Of a stretch of DNA of 64,000 bases, positions 35,379 through 47,729 are shown one piece after another. How positions within the stretch are numbered: position 1 is the first letter of the stretch; the number at the start of each line of letters is the position of its first letter. Position numbers and translations under genes: made by a program. The notes beneath the pieces are model-generated. The model was not told the origin of the DNA, searched no databases, and worked only from the letters and a program-made list of their open reading frames with translations. The stretch comes from Apostichopus japonicus (Eukaryota > Echinodermata > Holothuroidea > Aspidochirotida > Stichopodidae). Location: contig NC_092567.1 in assembly GCF_037975245.1 (NCBI RefSeq), forward strand, positions 15,495,876 to 15,559,875. Reading direction: 5' to 3'.

Positions 35379-36066
35379 CAGGCGCGTATCCAGGATTTTC
35401 AAACCCGGGGGGCGCGAATTACTATCTAAGCGGAGCGCCACCATCGGTTGGCGCGCAGCGTACAAGAAAATTTCTTGTTTTGAAACCCCCCAGATCACCG
35501 GAAACGGCACTTCTCGGGCTTGAAATGACCAACCAGATGTACACTTTTTGCCTGAGAACCAAGTATTTCCTAATAGTTTTTTTTCCATCCATAACCTTTT
35601 TGAAGATTGTCAACCCGGCACACATCATGTTCGACCTGATCGCATCTCCTGTGGGTCTTTGCTTTTGTAGGTGATTCTACGTCGCGGCCCACAATACCCG
35701 TCAGCCCCACTTTTCAAGGTTTTAAGCCCCATATATGTTCAGAATTTGAAAATTCACATTTCTCGTGAAAAAACTCACTTCAAAACATACCCATAATCTT
35801 GTACAAAATTTCATCTATAGACAACCAATATAGAAAAAACTTCCTTCAACCCCTAACAGACCGGTCAAAATTGCACGAGTAGAGGGAAGTGTGATGTAGA
35901 ATGTTGGTCAGAAATTTTCGAAAATTCAGACACAGTTAATTTATTGGTGTAGAAATATTAAAACCTGTTATAACGGCTATTATAAAACTTGGTTGAAGGA
36001 AATGAAAAAATAGCAAGATATTTCCGAAACCGAACACTACACACATAGGCGCAGGAGGCGCGGCGG

Positions 36067-36447
36067 CAGTGGCCGAGCTAGGGGTATTGGTCAGGAGTGG
36101 CGAGAATGGTCTGAAGGGGCGCTTTCGACACTATCTAAGCGGAGCGCCACCACTGGTTGGCGCGTAGCGTACAGAAAATTTTTGAGTAAAGATACTCCCT
36201 AGATCGCAGGAAATGACCCTTTCCGGGCCTGGGTAATTTGCAGATAAACGAAGAATAAGGTGTCATCGCCAAATTACAGCAACAAAATGTGAGAAATGTC
36301 AATAAGTAGATGAGAGCGCAATAAAAAAGTCAATAATCTAGAATAATTAAAAAGTGGTAAAGAGCTGAAAAAGGCGCCAGCAGTCCATTTGAGTCCGTCA
36401 GGGGGGGGGGCATCCGCGCCCCTGACCATATGGACGCTCCGCCACTG
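36067..36447. mobile_element. hAT-type MITE, 381 bp, perfect 8-bp target duplication, nested
   Basis: The ends are CAGTGGCCGAGC and its imperfect inverse GCTCCGCCACTG. The octamer CGCGGCGG flanks it exactly on both sides (36059-36066 and 36448-36455). It contains the shared AGCGGAGCGCCACCA module at about 36131. The exact duplication indicates a recent insertion. Confidence 0.88.
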
Positions 36448-36802
36448 CGCGGCGGGGGTGCAGGCCCTAATTCGCCATTACTAATGTAAAAGAGAGTTTT
36501 GACATAATTGGACCTCCATGCTTTTTATACATCTACATGAGACATGTCGTTGTTTACATTAGCATCCCGCGGTATACTGCGCAATTTGAACGGACCGTAC
36601 GGTACATGATGGCATGCGATGTAAAAACCGATGGTTGCTTATATGATATTGACATGAACACGTTGAACGCGCGCTTCGCGCGCGAAAATTTTTGGTTATT
36701 TTTTCAGGCAAGTCGGACAGTTTTGAGGCTTTTCATCCTGGAACGCCATTTTCATGCTCACTGATATGATGTGATATCTGCTGTTTGCGTTACAAATTCG
36801 AA

Positions 36803-37100
36803 CAGGCACGTAGCGAGGAATTTGCCAAGGGAGGGGCGAAGCCTGTAGGCAAATTATCTAAGCGTAGCGCCACCATAGGTTGGCGCGAAGCGTACAAGAA
36901 AATTTTGCCTTCCAGATCGCTGGAAATGGCACTACCCAGGACCATTTGTTAGCGCGAAGCGTACAAGCAAATTTTGGCCGAAAATGTCTCCCAGATCGCT
37001 GGAAATGACACTTCCCAGGCCTTGTAAGTTGCCTCTAAGCACTTTCTATTTTGAAATTACTTAGCGTTATCATTTAAAAAATGCTGAATGGGGGGGGGCG
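36803..37100 (+). mobile_element. Probable related element, left terminus only
   Basis: It starts CAGGCACGTAGCGAGGAA and carries the shared module (TCTAAGCGTAGCGCCACCA) at about 36858, with a second partial copy at about 36950 (GCGAAGCGTACAAG). No matching right terminus was found, so the end given is approximate. Confidence 0.45.
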
Positions 37101-37379
37101 GGCGGTCGCCCCCATCCCAAAATGCGTCATGTTCCCCGACGACACGGTCGAGTTCGAGACCAGCCACAGTTGGTTTCATAGCACAATTCTACACACGCGT
37201 TATGATAGACCATATATAGTATATATATAGATCATTAGTGAGAGAGGAAAATGGAAACGTCAAAAAATGGAGTTGTCGGTGTAGGGGTAAGGTGAGTCAC
37301 ACTTTTACGAAATCATTGATCAGTCACTGGCTACCCTTCAGCGCTGTAATGATGTCACTGTTCCTCTTTCTCTTCCCGG

Positions 37380-37520
37380 TGTCTTCGCGTTTTGCTTTTA
37401 CTCCCTCTTTTTCTCCTTTTTCTCTCTTTCTTCTTTTTCTTTTCCCTTCCTTCCTCTCCTTCTCCTTTTTCCCCCTCTTTTTTCCTTTTTTCTTCTCTTT
37501 TTTTCTCTTCTCTTTTTCTT
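37380..37520 (+). repeat. Long polypyrimidine tract
   Basis: About 130 bases almost entirely C and T on the plus strand (CTTTTTCTCC-type words). It gives spurious Ser/Phe/Leu-rich frames on one strand and Lys/Glu-rich frames on the other. Confidence 0.85.
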
Positions 37521-37568
37521 ACCCGGGGGGCGCGCGCCCCCAACGCCCCCCCCCTGGATACGCACCTG

Positions 37569-40500
37569 TATAGTGAGCTCAATGGAAATGTAAAAGTAAT
37601 TGTACGGGATTATGTAATTCTTGTGTGGAAGTAGATGCTAGGTAGACATGCAACATTGTCTGAGCTGGATGTTGGTCTCGTAGTACGTGGTTAAAGTACA
37701 GTAGGTTCAATGAGGAATGGACAGCTTTCTGTAGAGATAAGAATAGGGGATAGCTAGAACTTAGTTGGAGTGGGGCGTGAAAGTAACTCTTGGAGGAGAC
37801 AGTGAGCAGTGTATTGTAATGTGGCGAATATCGCCTGTAGCTTGGTGGAGATGTTACTATCGTTACCCCTGGGGGAAATTATTGGTAGGCCTAGGATGCC
37901 TAGCTCCAACAAGCACCACGCAAATTAAATGATTAAAAAGTTAAGATGATTTTAAGATGATTTATTCTCTCCGGGATACAAATAATTGTTCAATTAAAAG
38001 CTGTAAAATTACTTGAAGATACTGCATGATTGGAAACAATAAATATGTATAAATTAGTTGGCATCTTATACTGATCGTGAGAACTGGATGATTCATTTTC
38101 CAGAACTAATTTGCCTCTTTAAAAAAAAACCCGGCTGATATCTGATCTGATCCATGATTGGTTCAAATATTACCTACTACTGTAAATGAACCAATCATGA
38201 GTAAGAAAGAAAACAACACGTGGTCCTAATTTATTCTTATGTCTTTCTTTGTCTGAAAATACGGGCTCCTAAACTAGACGTCTGAAAATGGACGAACAAT
38301 TTCTAATGTATTTCTTTGTTCGTACACCGTGGGAATTAACGAGGGGGGAAGCTTGAAGGTCAAAAGGTTAAAGGGTTAAAGACCTTGCAGGTGTTAGATA
38401 GGAACTTAAAGGGGCTAGAGTATCATTTCATGACAGTGTTTCTATTGCAGAAGGATTATGCAATATTTCAACAATGTATGAGAGTGTGCCATAGTTTTTA
38501 CCCTGCAAGATAAGATCTCAAATATCACTTGGAAGAAATATACCAGGTTCATTGTGGTTATCTGTGGATATGGCTTGGATGGTACTGATTGAACCAACGA
38601 CACGTAATTTAAACTTACAATCGACTAAACAAATAAGGGTAACACCCTAGTACAACTGAACAAGTAACCTTTTTATTATATAAATATAAAAAAGCACTAT
38701 ACGACTAGTGCGTACATAACTCTCTAATGTTATTAGAGAATTACTAAACCTTACAGGTTACGTTATTATTGATATAGAGGGAAATTCTCACCGGACTTGT
38801 TTTTTCCTTTTTGTGTTTGCAAATACCTACGAGGGAGCGAAGCACATTTGAAACTTCTGCAGTGCCCACTGACCTTATATTGCTCTAGCTGGGACCTAGT
38901 CGGCACCGTGAACCCCCATCCAATAGCAGTGTACCCCCCATCAGAAGTACCCTCTAACATCTTTGATAATATTTCCAAGTGGGTCAAAGTCCCACATGTG
39001 TTTGAGTTGATCAACTTCAATTTTGAAAGCTAAGCACTCGCATATGATGTATGAACTTGTTTATGGCATCTGCATATTTCCTTACAAAAGATCTTTGTAG
39101 AAGGAAGGGAAACAAGAATGTAACTGAGAAATTTTTTTCAGGATCGGCAAAGCAGAGAGTGGTGTAGGGTTGTTGGTTGGGACGGGTAAACACTACTTTC
39201 TTCGGTAATGCGAAAAAAGGGCATATTTTCATACTTACTAGCACTGTTCTTTGTTGCTGAAAAGTACCCTTCACTCCATTTTGGTATGAAAACACCAACT
39301 AGTATTTAAAGAATGCCCGACTGTTGCACAATTAAAAAAAACCCAACAACATCGAAATGCCGTTTTGGTGGATTCCAGTAAAGATATTTGTGGTACAGAA
39401 TGCACAGAGATTAGGTTACGGTGTGCATTCTCAAATCAAACCGAAGTGTCCCACCCCACTGCCCATCAAATTTTGTGCCCCTCTTTTTGGTCACATTGAC
39501 GTCTCTCCCACCGCCTTCATGTCAGCACTCGTTAGAGCACAGGTATAGGGGAATATGTACACCGTACCTACCCAGCTATAATAAAACATATCAAACCGGT
39601 CAGAAGTGTAATTATATAGCTACAGTCTGAGCAGAGGTTTCGGCCGAAGCATGGCGACAGATGAATAATTTGCACGGAGGGAGAAACGGAGGTGTTCAAT
39701 ATTGTTAAAATGTGCACAGTTCTTAGCCTGGACCTGGACTTGTCTCGGACTAGGACTTGTCTCGTACTCGGACTTGTCTCGTACTCGGACTGGCAGGAAT
39801 CACTCTAAGGCTCTGGGTACTTTGTATTCGGACTTCGACAAGGTACTTCTGTACTCGATTACAACCCTGTGCCTGTTTCTTAGTTACTCTTTCCCATATC
39901 CACCAAGCTTCAATGTTCTTCGGTTACTGTAGTTCATAGAGACCCAATTCACTGCTTTTACGAACTACTTAAACATCCTGACTATAGAGGTAGTTCTTCT
40001 GTTCGTACGTAAGTACGTACGTTGCTTTCATACCGACTAATGACCTTTGTATTATGGTATAATTAACCACAACCAAAAACAGTTTTATAGCACCCGTAGT
40101 GCATAACTTTATGCAAATTACCATGTAATTGGTTGGCATTCCTCATATAAAAAATCAATGAAGCAATATTTCTTCCCTCACAAAATATTAACATATTAGT
40201 AAATATTAGTAGAATAAATTCCATCATGGATATTTACAAAACTACGCAAGCTTCCTACCAGCTTATGGTTACTTAAACGGTTATCAACGAGTCTGAACTT
40301 GTGGATACCAGCACTGGATGTAGACTCATATGTGTCCGTACAACATTGCATTCGCGTAGTAAGCCTTGGGTACTGACGCGCATATCATAATTTATGATCA
40401 TTTGTATATAAGCGTACACTCACCAAGCTTTCATCTTGTCACTTAAAACCACAGATATAATATCCAAAATAGAAGGACGTTTCGAACAGATTAAACTGCA

Positions 40501-41305
40501 CTAAAGCAATGGCGCCATCGGATCATTTAAAATGTCCGTCAACTACTTCCAAAAGATATTATATCGAAATTGGATACTATCGATTATGCTTCTTATACAT
40601 TCTACCGATAGGAACCATAGACGTTTGAAAATGTCAATTTTCATGTGTTGTGATAGGAAATTAAAACAAAAAAGATCATTCTTTTGCATATAAGTATATA
40701 TTGTTTTTCATTTAAGAAAACAATGCTTTATGACGAAAACTAATTTTGGGTCCTAAATTGTTTGTAACGGTCTAGGCCCACACGATAAGGATACATTGAA
40801 AGAAACATGTACGTCAGTCAGGGGAAGAGTGCTGTCGAGAGGCAAAACCTGGTGGGGCAACGGTCTTTTTGAAGATATTTTTCTCATGTCAGAAACAATA
40901 TTTATTCTATTTTGTTTTTGGAATGTATCTCCTTATTTGTTCATGTTTTCTGTTTTAAGGGTTTTTGGCTGACAAGATAACTATCACTTGTAGTACCATT
41001 GTGATGACAAAGCAAAGCGGGAGAATGTTCCGGATGATGCCAATTGAAATGGATCATTCCAAATGAGAGAAGTGATTCGTAGAATGGCTCAATATGTAAA
41101 AACGTCCCATTCCTTTTATGGTGATGTCACTCATTACTGTAGCAATACACACTGTTCATACAAACCAACACGTCCGACTGGTTTAGCACTTTTATTTCAA
41201 CTTTGTCGAACCCTCGCTCTCTCTCTCTTACAATAACCTTTCCATTTCTTCATCGTAAAATTGATTAAAAATGATGAACATTTATGAACAGGTACATCTT
41301 GAAGG
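37569..41305. other. Gene-poor stretch
   Basis: No exon was recognised. It holds a short tandem repeat at 39729-39795. Two opposite-strand open frames at about 38766-39033 (84 and 78 residues) look unusual in composition but match no family I know. Confidence 0.45.
39729..39795 (+). repeat. Short tandem repeat (GGACTTGTCTCGTACTC unit)
   Basis: Three to four imperfect copies of a unit of about 18 bp; the first copies read GGACTTGTCTCGGACTA. Confidence 0.75.
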
Positions 41306-41810
41306 CAAATGCTTGGTTCAGCGGTTAGAGTGTCCGCCTAACATTCATAGGTTCCAGGATCAAACTTACGCCGGGAGCTAGATTCTCGTGACCTATACAA
41401 AACCGCTGCAGTGCAGTGGTGATATGCGGAGTCTTCCGTGGATTTGGTATTCCTTGTTTGTGAACTTAGTAAAAGGGATCTGTTTCTATTCTTCATTTGA
41501 AAACAACTTTTCGTCACAGCTGCACTGCAGTGATGTCGAATGGGGTGCCTTTGCTTACCACAGTTTTTTTGAGAATGCGGGCAGATGCTGGGGCATACAG
41601 TCTCGTCCGTCGGATGTGTACGTTAAATGGAGGTCGCGCGATCAGGAAGGAGAGCAAATTCACACCCCAGCCTTGTTATCCTCTGAAACACTTATCGAAA
41701 ATAGAAGACTTGAAATAAGCCGGTCTTCATCCACGGTCTTACACGGATAGGGTCTCAAATTAGCTACTGCAAGGCTTCGTGATCCTTGGGTCTCTAAACT
41801 AAACTAAAAT
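41306..41810 (+). repeat. Probable tRNA-derived SINE or retroposon upstream of the transporter
   Basis: It starts with a tRNA-like GCTTGGTTCAGCGGTTAGAG and a degenerate B-box (GGTTCCAGGATCAAAC). A SINE-like phrase (CGGATGTGTACGTTAAATGG) and an A-rich CTAAACTAAACTAAAA end follow. Near 41401-41530 it contains CTGCAGTGCAG and CTGCACTGCAG. The 120-residue open frame here is therefore not trusted. Confidence 0.5.
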
Positions 41811-42055
41811 ATCTAGGTAGTTCATACGTCATTGTTCGTGCTATTCAATCGTAAACTGCGTTGAGGAATTTATACGGGTATGTTTGTCCCACTGCTTGGA
41901 AGTATTGAGGCGTTGCGCTGTGCCACTGTTTTTTGGGTGTGCAGACTTTGTCCCAGGTTCGTACTACATTGAATTCCGTGGTAAAAACTCATTTTCATCC
42001 ATTCATTCTCAGTCGAATGAGTGTCACTGTTCGGTAGCGTTCGACAACATGTTCA

Positions 42056-43069
42056 ATGGCATTATTTGAAACCAAATTCAACCAGCTGGTGTTACAGGCC
42101 AAACATTCCATCGGAATATTCTACGCCATTTGTGGTGCAATTTGTCTAACGCTCGAAGACATGATACTCTACGTTGGAGGTAGCCTCTTCCACCCAACAT
42201 TTATATTTGCTTGTAATTCGGTTATAGTCTTCTGTCTTTGCTTATCCTTGGTAGTGGCGTTTAAATTGATTAAATGGCGCCCTGTTTCGTCTGCTCATTT
42301 TACGTTAGTTTTTCTGTTCGGTATTTTTTCTTGGTTATTACAAATCACGGTTTCGTTGTCTGTCTTCAGCATTGGCCCAGGCAACTCCGTAGCACTGACC
42401 TTCACCGTTACAATATTTTCCGTCTTCTTTAGCGTCATATTTCTGAAAACAGGATTCCAGGTCAAAGATTTTATATGCGCAATCTGTTCCACTGGTAGAG
42501 TGGCTTTAATAGCCATTACTATCGATCAAGAAGAGTTGGTTATAACCCAGTTTACCATACCGGTACCATACGGTGTCATCTCGGCCCTCCTCGGAGCGAT
42601 GACCTTCGCTGCCAGTTTCATCATTGGAAATCACCTAGCTTCATATGACAGTTCACGCTCCATCGTAAATGTTCTCTCCTACACATGTCAGTATTCTTTA
42701 GTTGCCTTGGTTCTGTGTACATTATTCAATGGATGGTCGATCCCCGAGACAACCCTGGATGTCCTCATTTTGACATCCACGGGTCTGACCACTTTTGGAG
42801 GAGTCTTATTCAGTTACCTTGCATTCGACAGTGAAAACCCCACAACCGTGTCAGTAATAATGACGTCACAGGTAATATTTAACTACGTTGGCCAATTCAT
42901 ATTCTTCGAGTTTCGTTTTCACTGGGAGATACTTGCCGGGTCAGTTCTGATTATAGGATCGTGTATTGGAGTCCTGCTACGAGGCGAGGGCGAAGAGCAT
43001 GAAAATAATGATAATGAAACAAAATCTGACGATGGCCAACAGAACGAGCATCAACCAATTCTAGAATAA
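42056..43069 (+). CDS. Multi-pass EamA/DMT transporter of the SLC35G type (intronless)
   Basis: A single uninterrupted frame of 337 residues, the longest plus-strand frame in the window. It has about ten hydrophobic segments in two halves, as in drug/metabolite-transporter (EamA) proteins. Examples are IGIFYAICGAICLTLEDMIL near residue 20 and LVFLFGIFSWLLQITVSL near residue 85. A PYGVISALLGAMTFAASFI segment opens the second half at about residue 170. The repeat-end pattern IGPGNSVALTFTVTIFSVFF near residue 105 fits the SLC35G group. The C-terminus is hydrophilic and acidic (GEGEEHENNDNET), probably cytosolic. The start ATG at 42056 has a favourable G at +4; an ATG at 42051 is out of frame. 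An AATAAA overlaps the stop. The substrate is unknown. Many SLC35G genes are single-exon, which fits. Confidence 0.85.
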   Translation: MALFETKFNQLVLQAKHSIGIFYAICGAICLTLEDMILYVGGSLFHPTFIFACNSVIVFCLCLSLVVAFKLIKWRPVSSAHFTLVFLFGIFSWLLQITVSLSVFSIGPGNSVALTFTVTIFSVFFSVIFLKTGFQVKDFICAICSTGRVALIAITIDQEELVITQFTIPVPYGVISALLGAMTFAASFIIGNHLASYDSSRSIVNVLSYTCQYSLVALVLCTLFNGWSIPETTLDVLILTSTGLTTFGGVLFSYLAFDSENPTTVSVIMTSQVIFNYVGQFIFFEFRFHWEILAGSVLIIGSCIGVLLRGEGEEHENNDNETKSDDGQQNEHQPILE

Positions 43070-43685
43070 ACAACTTATAATAACAATAACGAGCGAAACC
43101 ACAACAATAATTTGGCGCATTTTAAGGATTAAGTTTTAAAGGTTCTGTGAGTTTCAATCAACGCTGGATATGTAAGTGGGTTGGGATTTGGATGAAAGTG
43201 CTTCCTGATGCATTGTTTTAGACAACTTTTTTTGCAGCTGGAAAGTGAAAATATAGTTATAGCAGAAAGGCGGCGAAGTGCTGAGGACGTAATGTCTTTT
43301 CAAAACTGTTGTTGTTGTAAGAAGCAACTGAAAATATAAAGGGAAGACACATATTGATATGTACCATTTAACAGCTTTCATTTCATATAGTAACCAATAA
43401 TGAAAAATCGTTGTAAATTTAAAGGGGTGGGGGGGGGGGGGTGGAAATACGGTATCCTTAAATTTATCAGTGCTGGGCCTAAATTTAAAAAGGGTGATCA
43501 TAAGCTTGGTTATTATTTTTTGCAAAGTAATCTCCAGGAGATTTCATTTATCAACATTATTTGCAGTGATTATGAAGTGTTATATAATAAAACATTTACG
43601 CTTCTCAACTTGGTAAAAGACTTGGAGTCTAACAGCATTATGACTGTGCTTCGCCATGTGAGGAACTCGTTACGTGTGCTACTAT
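43070..43685. other. Short downstream stretch
   Basis: Contains a G run at 43428-43440 and otherwise unique AT-rich DNA. No gene was recognised. Confidence 0.4.
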
Positions 43686-44663
43686 CAGGGCCGTCTTGAC
43701 GCATGGGCCCACTGGGCCCTGGCCCAGGGCCCCGCGATGTCAGCGCGATGTCAGCGCGATGTCAGCGGCCCCGCAATCGTAGTAACCCTATGTCTTAATC
43801 TAGGAGGAAAACTTATTGAATAGGCCATTATGCCTGATTGAACTCGATACTTGACAACTTGTGACGAGAGTTGGTGAAACACTTGAGAGTTTGACATTAA
43901 ATATACGAATATGAGTTGGCAACCCTGGAATATACAATGCCCCAAAGGCTTACAACACCAGACAACTCGGAACCGCGGTCCGAGCACCAGTCATTTTTTT
44001 CAGTGCAATTCTAACCCAGGAGAATATATCCGGTAAGTTGGTATTCATTTTCCATCACTTAACATCGATTACCGTCATACTGTATATGGTCATCAATAAA
44101 TGAGACTTTCCAAAATATTTCAGGTTCTTGGCGACTACGTTGCGTTAGATAGTGTCAAACCGCCTACACCCCCTTTCATGTACTGGGGAACGTTCATTTT
44201 CAAGGTTAAAACTAATCAAGAGTAATCTCCGGAACAGAATGGGGAAAAAGCGACTTAATAGGCTCTCTCTCATGTGCATAGAAAGCGACATCCTCAAAAA
44301 GATTGACTTTCAGCCAATCATACAACAGTTTACGATCAAGAAATGCAGCAAGTTCCGTTAGTTTCCCCAGTTGAAAGACTCAACACAAGGGTGTTACAAA
44401 TGGTGAGTCCAGTATTGTTAGGGAAGGGATGGAGGGCAACTGGAAGATTACTCTTCTATAATGTATTTCAGCTTTTAGATAAATCACGTATGTTATTCAG
44501 CTAAAGTTTTATGCTTTTTGGGTTGGTAAATGCAGGCATGTCTATGCTTGAGCGATTGTCAAGGATGTCAATTTTTCACGCAACTTTTTTTCGAACTCAC
44601 TTGATTGAGGGGCCCCGCTCCATTGCCGGGCCAAGGGCCCGGTGATCTCTTAAGACGACCCTG
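43686..44663 (+). mobile_element. Decayed hAT transposon (978 bp)
   Basis: The left terminus is CAGGGCCGTCTTGACG and the right is the inverse of CAGGGTCGTCTTAAG. The flanks GCTACTAT and GCTTCTAT agree at 7 of 8 positions, as in a hAT target-site duplication. A 12-bp GCGATGTCAGCG-type triplication lies just inside the left end (43734-43768). The only coding remnant is the C-terminal dimerisation segment of the transposase. Confidence 0.8.
44146..44361 (+). pseudogene. hAT transposase C-terminal dimerisation fragment
   Basis: About 70 residues reading LSCTGERSFSRLKLIKSNLR then RLNRLSLMCIESDILKKIDF, ending in a natural stop. The pattern ERSFSxLKxIKxxLR...RLxxLxLxxIE is typical of the C-terminal dimerisation region of hAT transposases. 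The catalytic part is absent, so it cannot be a working transposase. Confidence 0.85.
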
Positions 44664-47600
44664 GCTTCTATTATCTTGCAGGGTGCTTGTTTACAGTTTA
44701 TATGACAATTATTCAATATACGCACATGATTATTTTACATCAGCTGGCTGCGCCATTTAAAGTTGACCATGTCGTTCGCTATGATGTCATTCGTTTTTGT
44801 CTTATTCGGTTACAGAAGTTAATCATTTATACGAGTCATGTTTTCCCTGACAGATGTCAAATGTTGCTTAAAGATTGTGTTGCAATTGAAATGTCTATAA
44901 TAATGAATGCAATTGCTAGCTCTGTAATATCTTTTGTTGAATCCAAATTTATGTTACATATATTAATAACTAAGGTTACTATCATTAGTGAATGCACTAA
45001 ACGTATCGAGCAGTCTCATTAATGATACTGCACAAATATTTGACTACAAAATGCAGACGAAACAGACAAATACATATTAAGTGTGATTTCAAGTTCGCAG
45101 GAACCAGTCTGATTCATCAATTCAGTGTTTTTTATTAGTCATGACGGAGGTTAATAAATTAGCCAATATATAAAATCCATTTTGCAAGAAAAGGGCATGA
45201 CTTTAAGAATTAGGCCTTAAGTTAGGCTAGGATATGTAAGTTGGCCATCCACTAGCCAAAGTGTTATATCACCAACTCGGCCTAGCTCAATTTTTAAAAT
45301 ACACTCCTGATGATACATTTACAAATATCTCAAGATAAACGCCATTCCCTTGAACATATTTCGATTCGACATCTACACATTTGTAAAATTGGGACATTTA
45401 AACTTTCTTTTGTATATGCGACAGGTCTAATTAAGTTTGAGCAATAGCCTAACCATATATGCAGAGCATGTATAGGAAGCAAAACTACACAATATACATG
45501 ATTAATTTGACACATTGCATCGTTTAAATAGTTAATTACCATAACCTAATTAAATTTTAACACATGTATGACATAATCACGTCAACGGAATGTGTAATAG
45601 AATATATGTACATATACTGTTACGCTCCGGCTCAATTAGGAGTGCAGAGCTCCGTTATTAAATAAGTATAATTAACAGCAAATAAAGAGAACTCCAGAAT
45701 ATAGATATACTTGTAGAATATAAGCTTTATTTATACTGATATGATATTGATGCTGGAGTGCAGATCCAGAATAGTGTATCTGAACTATGCTCTCTGAAGT
45801 CTGGAATGTTAGTCTTTCTCATACTAAATACCTACAGTATTTAAGTCATTACAATTTCCTGTGAAGGGGCAATAACCTCTCTGTGACATAAATTCTTGGT
45901 CACAGATTCTTTTACTTATAATTACTAATGCACATAGGAGAGGGCTATGACTAAGCACCTTTGTATACACCTGAGATGCAGCAGATTGTCCCCTGTTGTT
46001 AAGCATGTATATTTCATGGAATTAAGACAAAGGGGATTTCTACGACTATGATGTGGGTGAGGGGTGATAAATTCGGGAACAGCAAGTAAGTAGTTACTCT
46101 TAAGACAAAGATGCATGGGAGCACACGCACATGTTTAAAGTGATATGATGGGGATATAACTACATACTACATTACATCCCTTTGGAACTTTGCTGAAGAA
46201 TTGAACTGAAGTGAAATTGTAAAGCAAGAAAAGAAAAGTAAAACAGTATACAACATTAATGATTACGAAGCGGGAAACGAAGAAAATATACACATTAAGA
46301 GATGAATGTGTAAAAGAAATATAACATAGTTAACACAATCTTTAGCCAAAACTCTCACACCTTGCTTTGGAAGGTATCACATGAATTGTTCATACATAAA
46401 ATAATACCTCGATGGTATATTTTCACAATAACTGAGAAAGTTGGTGCGCTTTTGGATATATAGAAGGCATATTTATGCTATATAATGGGACATTTTTTTA
46501 CAAAACAGTTTTAAGCAAATAATTGTGTGATATAAACATTAGTTTCGTAATGGCGGTCGGATTTGGAATATTTGTTTTTTATTAAACAACGTTTAAGTGA
46601 AAGTTAAATTGATTCTACACATGCTCTTAGTCCAAAAAATGTATGTACACATAGTAAATGTTCGGAAACCTGTTTCTTCAATCAAAGAAGCGAGTAGACT
46701 GGTCTGATAGTAAGGATGGTAACAAGTCTAATAGGGAATAATATAACATTATCATTTGTGATAATACAAAGTCATAATAAAACCCACCTTCAAAAGAAAT
46801 CAACAACGGATAACAAATTCGAATGGCTTGACCAGAAAAACGAACATTATTTCCTTGGCAAGGAACATATAATAATAATGTTCGATTTATTAAGCGCTTT
46901 ATACCAGCGATAGGTCTCAAAGCGCTTAACATACGTTATATTACCCCTGGTCAACGATTACCTGTCCCAGAGACAATCCCTCCAGTCGGCAGCAGTTATA
47001 TACTGCCCCCAATGACAAGTTACCTAACAGGTACCCTGGGTGGAGAGATGCAAGTGAGATGAAGCAACTTGCCAAAGGACACAACGTAATGAACTAGGCA
47101 GGAATCGAACCAGCAATCATTGGATCACGTGTCCGACGCCTTAGCCAATTGGCCACCACGCTCTCACATTCATCTTTAACACACTTTAGCGATGTATCGC
47201 AATGACGTAATGTTAATATATCAACCTTTATCCGATTAAATCATACACGCAAATCAAAAGAATACGTTAGCGACTCTAAGCAATTTAGCTTTCACTATAA
47301 TTGTTCCCCCCCCCCCCCCATCCCTCTCGATCGTTTCGTGAGATATAACAGCCGACCTACATTGATGATATATAAGCCATGTGCACACGTAAATGAACAT
47401 CAAGATTATAATGTTACAATTTAAAGACCGTGAAACCGCAGACTACACTTATAATTGCTCGTAACAAAACTGGACATTTAATATCGATGTATTGAAAAGC
47501 ATAATCTGTTCACATGAATATTAACGAAATATTTTGTTCGATACTTATCTTCATATGAGACTTAGATTGATTGAATATGTGGTATTGACATTGCCACAAC

Positions 47601-47720
47601 TTTGTTGCCTCATAGGAAAAGTTAAACATACAATAAAGACCAAACTACTATTTAATGATGCCTTACTTGATGACGGTTCCTCAAGCGACGAAGCAAAATG
47701 ACTGTCTTGAATACTGTTTT
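44664..47720. other. Intergenic stretch between the transporter and the Ig-NACHT gene
   Basis: Holds one SINE (46869-47166) and a C run (47303-47319). An open frame of 111 residues at 44687-45022 shows no recognisable domain. No other gene was found. Confidence 0.45.
46869..47166 (-). repeat. SINE family B, tRNA-derived, full length
   Basis: On the minus strand the head reads GTGGTGGCCAATTGGCTAAG then GGTTCGATTCCTGCC (A and B boxes). A body with TGTCCTTTGGCAAGTTGC follows, then a 3' tail AAGCGCTTTATACC with ATTATTATT. The B box is close to the consensus. It is not a tRNA gene because of the attached body. Confidence 0.85.
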
Positions 47721-47729
47721 GTTAATATG

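Larger units (their letters stand above)
35379..37568. mobile_element. 2.2-kb composite DNA transposon with 16-bp terminal inverted repeats
   Basis: The left terminus CAGGCGCGTATCCAGG (35379-35394) is inverted as CCTGGATACGCACCTG (37553-37568) with one mismatch. TATAG flanks both ends. The inside is nested: a 381-bp hAT MITE at 36067-36447, another probable element starting at 36803, and a long pyrimidine tract near the right end. The module TCTAAGCGGAGCGCCACCA appears soon after the left terminus. No transposase was recognised. Confidence 0.65.

Noticed and set aside
37238-37634. Several open frames rich in Ser/Phe/Leu or Lys/Glu
   Set aside because: They are translations of a polypyrimidine tract and its complement.
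38766-39033. Opposed frames of 84 and 78 residues
   Set aside because: Composition looks protein-like but neither strand gives a family I can name, and no splice context supports either.
41388-41750. Open frame of 120 residues (+) upstream of the transporter
   Set aside because: It overlaps a probable tRNA-derived SINE or retroposon and has no protein family resemblance.
44687-45022. Open frame of 111 residues (+) downstream of the hAT relic
   Set aside because: No recognisable domain, AT-rich composition, and no splice or start context worth trusting.
47092-47166. tRNA-like sequence on the minus strand
   Set aside because: It is followed by a SINE body and an ATT-type tail, so it is a SINE head and not a tRNA gene.
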